A DNA stretch of 64,000 bases from Lutraria lutraria (taxonomy: Eukaryota > Mollusca > Bivalvia > Venerida > Mactridae). Under the pieces are notes generated by a model, which did no database searches, was not told where the DNA came from, and worked only from the letters and a program-made list of their open reading frames with translations. Made by a program: the position numbers and the translations under genes. Where the stretch lies: assembly GCA_964023205.1 (NCBI GenBank), contig OZ026836.1, forward strand, positions 2,921,501 to 2,985,500, read 5' to 3'. Shown piece after piece: positions 26,771 to 37,679 of the stretch (position 1 is the first letter of the stretch; the number at the start of each line of letters is the position of its first letter).

Positions 26771-27308
26771 TTCGTTTATACCGTAATAGGAGGACGAGTA
26801 AAACAACGTATTCGTTTATACCGTAATAGGAGGACGAGTAAAACAACGTATTCGTTTATACCGTAATAGGAGGACGAGATAAACAACGTATTCGTTTATA
26901 CCGTAATATGAGGACGAGTAAAACAACGTATTCGTTTATACCGTAATAGGAGGACGAGTAAAACAACGTATTCGTTTATACCGTAATAGGAGGACGAGTA
27001 AAACAACGTATTCGTTTATACCGTAATAGGAGGACGAGATAAACAACGTATTCGTTTATACCGTAATATGAGGACGAGTAAAACAACGTATTCGTTTATA
27101 CCGTAATAGGAGGACGAGTAAAACAACGTATTCGTTTATACCGTAATAGGAGGACGAGATAAACAACGTATTCGTTTATACCGTAATAGGAGGACGAGAT
27201 AAACAACGTATTCGTTTATACCGTAATATGAGGACGAGTAAAACAACGTATTCGTTTATACCGTAATAGAAGGACGAGTAAAACACCATATTCGTTTATA
27301 CCGTAATA
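26771..27308. repeat. 40-bp satellite array, 13.5 units, with higher-order pattern
   Basis: Units start TTCGTTTATACCGTAATA and end AAACAACGTA; each is exactly 40 bp from 26,771. Three variants are distinguishable: A (..AGG..GAGTA), B (..AGG..GAGAT) and C (..ATG..GAGTA). Their order is AABC AABC ABBC followed by a diverged unit, which shows amplification in blocks of four (160 bp). The array resumes at 29,036 beyond a transposon insertion. Confidence 0.95.
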
Positions 27309-29035
27309 GACATTTGCGATTTAAGACGGTGACGGTGGTGGACATCGGATTTCGGATTAAATTCGGGGGTCATCTCAGAATTATTGATACATACTCTTGT
27401 ATAGGGCAAGTGTTACTAATTATTGTGTTTGCAAGTCAACTCAAAAACGTGTTTATTTTACAATTTTATTAATTTTCATAAGAACTAGAACTTAACCAAG
27501 CATACGCATCAATTTCGGTACTTTTTTGTAATGAATCTGTTATACGACTCTTGGTTGTCACGAATTAATTCTGCCAGAGCGCGTTTCTGCTGTCGCCTGC
27601 GTCTACCAGGTACCTGGCGTTTATGTGGCTCTTTCCCGTCACTGGCATCGGGCGACTTTGCATTTTCAAGTGACTCCTAAATTGGCATATACTCAAAAGC
27701 TCCAAGCTGATTCTGTGTGGATGTAATCGTAAACAGAAATGCACATTCGTGAACAAAACTACTTGCGTCTGTATTTGTCATATTGTTAAAATCAACATTT
27801 GTTAATAAACAAAATACAAGTAAATTAATAATTCAAACGATCACGAATCTAGACTATTTAGAGTTGTAGTGTAATTTACCCTGATAATGATAGCAACGTA
27901 CCTAAATATACGCATCATATAATTATATTATAGAACATCTGAATGATGCTCAGCGGTTTGGTTTAATGCGCCGCAATGGAACTGAAATACCTTTTCCTAC
28001 TTGGACACAAATATTTAATAGAGCAACTTCATACCCATGACCAAACTTCGTCTAGAAAATTGAAGGCTACAAACCGAGATTTGTACCCGTCCGTACACAT
28101 GGTGCTCTGTGTATTTGCTAGTATCTACAGCTACAGCTGAGCGATGGTTTATTGATATGCTACACCAGAAACACTATGGCAACAAGTAGATTGTCAAGCT
28201 TAGGACTTTTAAATCTTTACACTGAAAAAACAGCTGGATTCTGAACATGTTCTAGATGTAATCAGCCGAAAAAGGAATCGTAAAATTACACTGATATTTG
28301 ATTAGAACTAAATAAGTTCGCCATGCGTCTTTGCTCCTACTGAAACAGTCACATAACATATTGATTACTTTTGGAAAATACGAGTCGTATTTATTGAAAT
28401 GCGTTTATGAAATAAATCGTAATTATTGAAGGTACAATCATGTAGATCTATGTGGATATAATAGACATGTGACTTCATATGCAGTTAGATTTTCAGTTAG
28501 ATTTATTGGTCAAATGAATTGTATGTACATGCGAATTATTTGCCAGTGTTGAAAAACTAACCTCAGTCGGAAGGTATTGCAGTGTGTGGATGCAAAAAGT
28601 CGTGGAAGTTTTTTACGGACTTGAAAGAGGCATAGATTTTCAAGCGAAATATCTAAAACGCACTTGGGCCAAGGTACATATTAACCCCCACGAGCATTCA
28701 GAAAGTTTGCGTACGCACCATTATTGGTCAAGCTACGCCCCTGGAAAGGATCGAACATTAAACAGATATATTCGACAGTATCATGTTTGTGTTGTGCTCA
28801 AGTGTTATAAATCAGTAGGAACAATATGGAGACATCGACGGGAAGTTAAATATTTGCCGGGTCTTTTGTGCCGAAAAAAACAACAAATCGGTTTAATTCT
28901 GTAAATATGACTTGATATCAAAATAACATACATGTACTCCAATGTAATTCATTTTCAATATAAATGTGAGACGACCCCTTTAATTTAATCCGAAGTTCGT
29001 CTTCGTCACCGTCACCGTCTTAAATCGCAAATGTC
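27309..29035. mobile_element. 1.73-kb inverted-repeat DNA transposon inserted in the satellite
   Basis: The left end GACATTTGCGATTTAAGACG and the reverse complement of the right end are identical over the first 28 bases. Similarity continues with indels to about 75 bp (GGATTAAATT and GGGGTC.TCTCA on both sides). The satellite unit is split exactly, with TAATA repeated at 27,304-27,308 and 29,036-29,040, which gives a 5-bp target duplication. Inside are only short open frames (for example 106 codons at 28,584-28,904) with no transposase motif I recognise, so it is probably non-autonomous. The superfamily is not determined. Confidence 0.85.
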
Positions 29036-29142
29036 TAATAGGAGGACGAGTAAAACAACGTATCCGTTTATACCGTAATGGGAGGACGAGGAAAACAACA
29101 TATCCGTTTATACCGTAATAGGAGGACGAGGAAAACAACGTA
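29036..29142. repeat. Satellite array, right-hand remainder (about 2.5 units)
   Basis: Continues the 40-bp units after the insertion, but the units are diverged from the left side (TCCGTTTATA for TTCGTTTATA; GAGGAAAAC for GAGTAAAAC). Edge units of an array that escaped homogenisation would look like this. Confidence 0.9.
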
Positions 29143-29239
29143 TTCGATGCAGGGCTCGGAACCGAGACCTTATGCTTGTAACTGAACAAAAAGAAACTCC
29201 CACTGAGTTTCTGTACCGATATTTATATACGTGCCAGAT

Positions 29240-29580
29240 TAAAACGGTGATGTGGCGTCAATGTAAGGAATACGACGACGTACACCACCCTCGTGCAGGC
29301 TATTGCGTACAGTTTTGGTCAGATGTTTTTTATTTGTTAGTGTTAGCAGCAATAGCAGTGGCAGTTTGAAAACGATCGCGTAGGTGTGTATTTACAATAT
29401 AGCGGTCTTGACCAGGTGTTGTTACACGCGGACGGCCATTACGCCCCGCTGCTTGAACGTTGCCCAATACTTCGAGTGGCACAGTTATAACAGCCAGCTA
29501 CTCAAGCAACCTCATTTGTCGCCATACCAACAGTAAGCATGCCAATGGCACGTTGACGTGAATTTGTTGGAATTCTAGGT
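29240..29580 (-). pseudogene. Tc1-like transposase remnant
   Basis: On the minus strand, separate frames give an N-terminal helix-turn-helix-like piece (RAIGMLTVGM, about 29,505-29,577), then GRPRVTTPGQDRYIV (about 29,394-29,438), and then VRNSLHEGGVRRR (about 29,270-29,308). These match, in order, the DNA-binding half of Tc1/mariner transposases with the GRPR linker. Stops and frameshifts separate the pieces, and the catalytic DDE half is absent. It follows the satellite array directly. Confidence 0.8.
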
Positions 29581-29977
29581 ATAATAAAAGAAAAATCTTA
29601 ATAATCCTAAACAGAAATATCCAAATGATTAAAAAAATGAAATGTCTTACTTGTCAACCTGGTAATGTAGGTCATTTTCGTCAGCATGACGTGACAAAAT
29701 TATAGTCGTTTAAGTGGACAACATAATCTCACCAACAATATTCTTATAGAAAAAATAGTGACATCATAGGATTATTTGTTAATCACTCAAAGTGAGACAA
29801 ATTTTATCATCCATCAAGTCTAGTATCTTATCACATGGAGAATAGTATTGACTAATCTGTCATCCACCAGTTAGTTCATATTGGTCTGGGATCATTGAAT
29901 CACTCAAGGCGAGCTATTGTCGTTGTACGTTGTTTTTATATTAAGCATTCATTCTACCAACCAGCATCAACGACTAG

Positions 29978-31024
29978 ATGAACGGAACAATGGTGCGTTT
30001 CAAAAATGAAAGTTGTGATGAGATGTTATTTTTGGGAGTATCTAAACATGGCCATGACGTTATTTGGAACGTTGTTGATATAACAATGTTTTTACCAACA
30101 GTGCTAGGGAATTTACTTATTTTAATAAGCATTGTGCGTTTTCGGCGACTTCGATTGAAGATACACATCCTTATTGGCTTCCTTGCTGCAAACGATTTTT
30201 TGGTAGGTGCAACACTTCTTCCCCTTGAAACGATAGGGGATTCCTGGGGATATATTCACAAGAAGTATTACTGTTTGACTAAAATTTCCGTTTTTGCAAT
30301 GACGCTTGGTGGATCACTCATGGGCCTTTTGCTAATATCAGTGGAGAGATTTTCAGCGGTCGTATTTCCGCTCAGACATGCGCACTTCACGAAGAGGAAG
30401 CTGCTGGTGACCATTACATGTGGCTGGTTGTATGTGCTGTTTTGGACATTTTCTCCCTTGTATGGATGCAATACTTGGAATGTGGAAACTACCGAATGTA
30501 ATGCGAGCATTTTGTGGGGCGGGTGGTGTAAATTCGGTATGAATGTAAATTTTCTTTTGGGATTATGCCTAACGTCAATTTTATACGGATGCGTAGTCAG
30601 TATAGCCGTGCGCAAGGTCAAGGAACATGGTCGTCAGACTGGCACTACTACTAACCTTTTCAAATCGCGCGAAATGTCAAAGACAGTTACTATGGCAACT
30701 GTGCTCGGACTGTTTGCGCTGTTTTGGTTTCCCTACGCTTTGATGACACTTGTAGTAATGATAACAAGTACATGTGTTCCTACTTTTTACTACATAAGAC
30801 GATGGTGTCTTCTGCTCGGACTCTTCCATTGCTCGATCAACTGGATTATATATGGCCTTAGAAATAAAGATTTCAAAGACGCTTTCAAGACCATTTTGAT
30901 GGGATTTAAGTTCAGAAGGTGTTTCAAAGAACGCAGACGTCGTCGGGTGGCATGCAGTACTGTCGGATTAAGATTACCAATAAATGGAACATCAATAAAA
31001 ACTAACGATGAAATAATAAGATAA
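29978..31024 (+). CDS. Rhodopsin-family G-protein-coupled receptor, intronless
   Basis: A single open frame of 348 residues; an in-frame TAG sits immediately before the ATG, which fixes the start. Glycosylation sites N2 and N10 lie in the short N-terminus. TM1 has GN at 44-45 (N1.50), TM2 has LAAND with D73 (2.50), C99 heads TM3, and ERF (123-125) stands for DRY. TM6 carries FWFPY. TM7 has N288-W-I-I-Y292, so the usual proline of NPxxY is tryptophan. An Arg-rich tail (RRCFKERRRRR) follows helix 8. It resembles aminergic/adenosine/melanocortin-type class A receptors, but the ligand is not predictable; treat it as an orphan. Single-exon structure fits the large retrocopy-derived or tandemly expanded GPCR sets of molluscs. 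Confidence 0.93.
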   Translation: MNGTMVRFKNESCDEMLFLGVSKHGHDVIWNVVDITMFLPTVLGNLLILISIVRFRRLRLKIHILIGFLAANDFLVGATLLPLETIGDSWGYIHKKYYCLTKISVFAMTLGGSLMGLLLISVERFSAVVFPLRHAHFTKRKLLVTITCGWLYVLFWTFSPLYGCNTWNVETTECNASILWGGWCKFGMNVNFLLGLCLTSILYGCVVSIAVRKVKEHGRQTGTTTNLFKSREMSKTVTMATVLGLFALFWFPYALMTLVVMITSTCVPTFYYIRRWCLLLGLFHCSINWIIYGLRNKDFKDAFKTILMGFKFRRCFKERRRRRVACSTVGLRLPINGTSIKTNDEIIR

Positions 31025-31387
31025 TGGTCGACTGAACAATGTCTACATTCTGAATTTATGCATAATTATCTGTCTGTGTAACGGCCAGTGAATGTTTTAC
31101 AACTCTTCTCTGAAAAGTACACTTACGAGTGCATGGATTGAAAATGGCCTTATGTCTTTTTAACCTAGTTTTATGCGCATTTTATTTGTATGCAAATGAT
31201 CTTACTTCGGTTGAATCTAATAGAATGACTGTATTGGATGGGACCTGGAACCATTATACATATGCGTTCTGTTCTGTTATTAAAGAACTTTTTCTTCTTC
31301 CGAGAGCTGCGGAGTATCTTTGTGTTCTATTCAGATTGGTAAAGTGGCTGGGTTATTGTCACAGCAATGACCTCACTCATCTGTACT

Positions 31388-31393
31388 AATAAA
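31388..31393 (+). terminator. Candidate polyadenylation signal of the GPCR gene
   Basis: AATAAA lies about 365 bp after the receptor stop codon. The small open frame between (31,144-31,389) would then be in the 3' UTR. Confidence 0.45.
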
Positions 31394-32427
31394 GCACCGA
31401 TCTTAAATAGTTCTTCAACCAATACAACTTCATATAGTCCCGCTTCTTAATACTAGTAAAACACGTCAGAAGAGAAGAATAATGGGTGCTTATAAAGACA
31501 AATAGTTAATAATAACACAAGGTAACAGAGATAAATGACAGAGACAAGTTAGATAAGGACATTAAAGCTTGTATTATCACTTAAAACTAGGGAAGTTAGA
31601 AATATGAAGTAGTAATTAACAGTTTTTTATGATCGTTAACTGTTCATACTAATAGCTTTTCTTGCCTTATGTCCATGTTTTAAATTGAGATGGCAAATAT
31701 ACTGTATTCAAACTTTTGTGGATACAATATTTCGTGTAATCTAGAACATGAACAGTTCACGCATTCATAGCGTACATTATATTTAGAACTGCTCTTTGTT
31801 AAATTTGAGATTTTCGCAGTTATTGAAGTTCCGAATATTCATGGTTATCACGAAAACTGCTGACTACAAACGAGCAAATCATTTCTAGAATTGCGGTATA
31901 TTGATCACACTAAATATCACCCACATATACCTTATTTGACCAAAGTAGACTCATCATGTTCAGTACAGCATTGGGCCGTTTTATAGACACATGTATAATA
32001 GTGTATAGTCAACATTTGAATATGATCTTGTTTGAGTAATGAGTATGTACATATTAATATGTATGATACACATATATTTATGACTTTATCAAATATCAGG
32101 ATGGATCAGACACAAAATAAATTTATGGGAACAGTAATACACAAAATATGCGAGGGAAAACGTCATAAACTCAATTATCTAAACTAGCATACAGGTCATT
32201 ATTTGTACACAGTAGCTATCTTTATGTAACATAAATGTGCAGTAAGTTTTAATGTAGGATCGTACATGAACCAAACTGGCATATTGTCTATAACAAGTTA
32301 TATATTTCCAACAAATAAATTGCATTATTTCAAACTTTTTTGTTTCTTTCCAGGTTGTATACTACTTCACAAAAGTCACAATCTCACACTTCCTATAAAA
32401 TTAAGTTGTCATGATAATATTAACTAG
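31394..32427. other. No gene seen
   Basis: AT-rich intergenic sequence between the receptor gene and the 3' end of ARPC1; no supportable exon. Confidence 0.5.
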
Positions 32428-32705
32428 AGCTTTTGTCACAGAAGTGACTAATACCCCACCGCCACATTCACACTAATAATGGGATAGTACACTACAAGGC
32501 TAAGTTCAAGGGGTACACAACTCTGTAATATGTGGATCATTGGACAAGGAAATTGTGCCTTGCAAATCTACACTTTATGGTGATGACATCTTATCAATTT
32601 CATTGCAATGGCTTAAGGAATGTGGAAGTAATTCGCTCCACAAACTTGTGAAATAGTATGTCGACAGACCGACCAACTGGGTAACTCCAATATACCCGCT
32701 CTCAA
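32428..32705. repeat. Dispersed-type repeat
   Basis: Opens CTAGAGCTTTTGTCACAGAA and closes near GACCAACTGGGTAACTCC. I associate this sequence with a repeat common in bivalve genomes, but only one copy is in the window, so that is from memory. It ends just beyond the ARPC1 3' end. Confidence 0.45.
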
Positions 32706-32772
32706 ACTACGTCGGTAAATGTCAACCAGGGTTTTATCTCACAGATTCACAACAGAACTCAGTATACAAGTG

Positions 32773-32778
32773 TTTATT
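32773..32778 (-). terminator. Candidate polyadenylation signal of ARPC1
   Basis: AATAAA on the minus strand about 415 bp beyond the ARPC1 stop codon at 33,190-33,192; it is flanked by AT-rich sequence and would end the transcript before the 32.4 kb repeat. Confidence 0.4.
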
Positions 32779-33189
32779 CAAAGACTCTTATAAAATTTAA
32801 ACATTATATATGGAAGAAATGTGTACAACAAAAATGATATAATAATGCATTGCAAATGTATGGAAATGATTGAACAAGAAAATATAATCACATTAAATTC
32901 AATAATTGTCTGTGAAATCATAATTCAAAATCATGAAGACAAGAAATGGAAAATAGACAGTTGTACATCTTAATATAATATCAATAATAAACTCATAATT
33001 ATACAGTTTCCAAAAAATGAAACAAAGCACTATAAAAAGTCAGTTCAGAATAAAGCATCACTAAAGAAAATGAAATTTCCTAATTAGGGTAGTTATCAAT
33101 GGAGTCAAGGTTAAAGTTTAAACCAACAGTTTGTTGTTATCATGTACACTTGTTGAAGTCACTCAAGTCTTGTGATGGAATATCTCCCT

Positions 33190-36100
33190 TTACACAATCT
33201 TCAACCCAGACATAGATTTTTCCAAACTCTGAAATTCAAAAATCAAATAAAACATATTAAATTTCACTGAAAATACTTTTATAACAAAAAGTCACACTAA
33301 AGAAACATCTATTCCAGACTACCAGATGACTGTAATATCAAATATTCCCTAAAAAACTCACCCAGGGCATGTTAGTGTTACATTGAACCAAATTTATCAA
33401 CTTTTTCAGATTAAATCTGCTTAACATTAAAGGATTGTTAAGTGTATAAAAGCATCACTAATCAAGGAGTACGCAATAACAATTCAATACAAAAAAAGTT
33501 TTTCGTTATCTTTTTAACAAAGCATTACCAGAACCTATTTTTTAAAAATTATGTAGCTGTGTTACAAAAATTGTGATCATTTTTTAAATACAGATCTCAT
33601 TCATTCTACTTGAATCATGCAACAAAAAGACAAACCTAAACACATTGTTACAATATGGTAAGTCCATTATATTTAATAATTGCTTTTTACTACATATGAA
33701 CAGTGGGGTATAAACTTTAAAATACATACATTGACCAAAATTAGTCACATAGATAGACGTTATCATGTGGTATAAATCAAGGGTACGATGGCTAAAATAT
33801 GAATTAAGTTAGTAAATTTAAAGTAAGCAAGACCCTGCATTCAATAAACACATAAGCCCAATTTGGCAGCCTGACTTAACCTTGTAAGGATGGATGGACA
33901 GGCCAGGTATTCAAATATAGGATGCCAGTAAATAAAGCTGATTAGTACTGTACATTGTATTTCATTAGTTTGCAATAAGGGATAAAAGTCAAAATATAAA
34001 ACTCCATTCATCAAAAATAAAAAAATAAAACTGAAAGCAAACATCTCAGGGACTCAACTATCTCGCTACGGCTGAGGAACAGTATCACGCATCATTCCGA
34101 TCATACAAACCATAAAATCACACATCTTGTGTGATGTAAGACATTCTCAAACTATTGCTCAAATACCAGTTCATCTAAAGCCTGTTGTTTGAGCGCATGG
34201 TATTCAAGAACCATTTGAGCACAAGCCTGACACAAGAGTGAAAATAGTGACAATAGAAAAAGACATAATTCATCCCTCATGTAATATCAAAGACATAAAA
34301 AAAATCAGAACGTTGAAATTATGAATTCAAACATAAAATAAATCTCCTTTTTTAGTAGAGAGATATTTTTTCATGACAGACAGATTTTATATGTTAAAGA
34401 TTGATAGTGTAATGAGCCAGACACTTGTAAAGTATTATTTATGTTACTGTATATTGGTCAAAAAGTTTTCCTAAGAGTTTACTTCTCAGAGCAGATTAAA
34501 CTGTTTCACAAAAAAAATTCTCAAATATTTATCTAAAATAATTTCCTATGTGTGTAAAAAAAGTAAAGGCCAGTTACACAGTATTTCGTTGAAAACGTAA
34601 GACACAGATATTAAAAACTTGTGAAAAGAGTATTATTGGTCATACTGAAAATTCTAGTACAATATGAATAACAGCATTAATGTTACATACCTTGAGGTCC
34701 CAGACAATAAGTTGTCCATCTACACTAGAAGTAGCAATACTGCTACAGTCTGCCTTGGTTCCCTTGAACACAGACACTTGCCTATAAATTGAATTTATAC
34801 ATGAAAATGTTATACCATAAAATTCACATAAAATCGAATTATCAAATTTATGTTAAACAACTAGATAAAACAAATACTTTCCATGAAAATTTTGTTTTAA
34901 AAAGGATTGAGACCCATTGTTAGTTTGGGTTTTACGCCCCTTTTCAACAGTCAGGGCCATATAAGGTAGACAGTTAACCTTACCATCATTCCTGGAAGAA
35001 CTAGTACTGGACTCCCAGCGTCCGTAGGCAACTGGGAAGAATCAGTTCTACACTTCCATCCTTTGTTAGCATTTGCCCACTTTCTCACATAGAGATATGG
35101 TCGGTAGCTGGGCTTTGAACCCACGACCCTCTTTCAGTGAGAGGTTACATGACACCTTGAAATGTGTTAAATCCTAAAATCTTTACAACCTTTACACATC
35201 AAGCAATCAACTGCTTCAAGAACGTTCATAAATACAGCTTTACATTCAAACCATACTGTTAAGTTATAAAAGCAAGTTGTGATAGGATCTATTTTGATAA
35301 TGTTATTTATTTCTACACCATACTTACATGATAGTATTCTGATGCAGTGTTTTCAGTGTAGTAGATGACTCAGAACCAGAAACACCTTTCTTATCTAAGT
35401 TCTTAAATCTGCTCATAGCACTGAAAGATAGAGAGCAAATGTGTAAACTGCAGGGTTCCAAACAAGTTTGTGGCAAACAGGCCCAGAAGCTAAACTAACA
35501 GGCCTGCTAGGAGAGGGGAGGGGTCCAGGCAATTTTCAAGCAATAATTTTAAAACTTTGAGATTTCTAACAGACTTAAACGGCTAAAGTGGCCTGCAGGC
35601 CATTGTTATTGAGAACCTTAAACTGTTAATACTTAATATTCTAATTTAGGTATTAATGGAACCTGAATTAATTTTACTTTCATTTGAATAAACACGTTGA
35701 TTTTATGATGACTTCATACATCAGAAAAGAATCTAGTGATTTGAATAACAATATAACAAAACATATTAGCAATATGACAATCAAATGAAAAACTGTCTAT
35801 AGGGCAAATTTTGAGCAAATATTACAAAGTTAAACAATCTGAATTAGTATATCATTTTAATGGGATGGCAGCCTACATGATTTGAAAAAAGTTGTTGCTG
35901 TTGTTGTTATTTTACCTCATTTTGCTTTCATCAGCTTCTTTGGGTACATCTAAATCATGTACAAACTCTATCTCACCATTAGGTCTCTGGGTGAATAACT
36001 TGGGACAACAGTCGAATCCCTGTAAAATGTTAGAATATTAAGTACCTTATGATTATTTATACCTCACAGAATGGTGACACATTTACTTGTCAAACTGCAC

Positions 36101-37630
36101 GTCTATATCAATCAACTGACAAGACCATTCTAGCACAAAATAAGGCAAACTAAAGCAATATTAGAATTAAAGATTCCACAAAATAAATTGGATTATGAAA
36201 GAATTCCAATTTAGTCTAATCTAAAAATAAATTAATTAGATTTAAATCAAAGTACCATAAACCAAGGCCCCAAGGTAATAAAACTTTGGATCAGTCCTAG
36301 CTCACCGTTTAATGTTCCTAAGTTAATTATACAAATCTAGCCTGACAACATAGTTGTCTGAATATAAATTTAAACATTAATCAGCTCTATCTTTTCAACC
36401 ATAATACTTTCAGAATGGAATCAAAATTGAGCTTGAAGACTGTGCTTGAGTTTTATAACCTTCAAGAATTAAACACACTGTAAGCAAAGGGGTTTGTCAC
36501 GAAAAAAATGTTTTCCATGTTACCCACATATATATAGAAGGGAAAGAACTTCAACAATTCGAATTTTCCAACGCGTGTTATAAACTTCAATGTTATTGCA
36601 ATGCAGTACAAAATATTTAACTCATATATAGTCCAACGTGTGGGTAACTCAACACGCTAACAGAAAAGGTATATTTTTACTACCTTTAAAGATATTTTAA
36701 ACTCGCTATTGAAGATTTTTCACTAAAAAAATGGTCAAATTTTACAAAACGACACACTGTCGTAAAATCGCAGCGTGTACAAATCTATAGCGAAACTGAT
36801 AAATTACAGGTAAAACTTCATGGAATGAGTCATAATTCATAACCAAACATTATGTTATGTTTATATCATACATGTATATGATATAATTTACTAAATGCTA
36901 ATGATTTCACATCTTGGGATGCACTTTTAATGAAGAATTTACGTTTTTGTTCACTTTGTCGGTTTCTTTATTTTGCTTCCTTGATAGGTCACGTGACAAT
37001 CGCCTAATTCGTGATGAAAGCTTAATTCTGATAGGATGAGCGATACTGTGTGGTATTTTTGAGGTATGGTTCCCGATAGCGTAGTGAAAAGGATAGAGTG
37101 CACAGGGTACAAGTAAATTGTAAACAAATACCACAGAGTATCGCTCATGCAATCAGATATAAGCTTTCATCACGAGTAAGGCGATTGTCATGTGATCCAT
37201 CATGGAAGTAAACTTCGAGAAGCCGGCTAATTGAACAAAAAAAATACGCAAATTCTTCGCTAAAAGAGCTTCCCGAGATGCGAAATCATTGGCAGTTAGT
37301 ATATTATAATGTTTTATTATGAATTAAGGCCCACTCTAAGAAGTTGTGTCAGTAATTTAACATTTCCACTCTGTACATGTATACCGATATACACGCTGCG
37401 ATTTTACGACAGTGTGTCTTTTTGTAAAATTTGACCATTTTTCGAGTGAAAAATCTTCCATAGCGAGTTTAAAATATCTTTAAAGGTAGTAAAAGTATAC
37501 ATTTTGCTGTTAGCGTGTTGAGTTGCCCACACGTTGACCTATATATGAGTTAAATATATTGTACTGCATTGCAATAACATGGAAGTTTATAACACGCGTT
37601 GGAAAATTCGAAATGTCGAAGTTCTTTCCC

Positions 37631-37679
<49 letters not shown>

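Noticed and set aside
26771..27308. CRISPR-like regular array
   Set aside because: Units are contiguous and near-identical over all 40 bp, with no unique spacers, in a eukaryotic genome; it is a satellite.
31144..31389. 82-codon frame with hydrophobic start after the GPCR
   Set aside because: Probably lies within the GPCR 3' UTR, since an AATAAA falls at its end; no recognisable content.
36907..37152. Overlapping minus-strand frames of 65-81 codons
   Set aside because: Lie inside the foldback element and arise from its palindromic centre.
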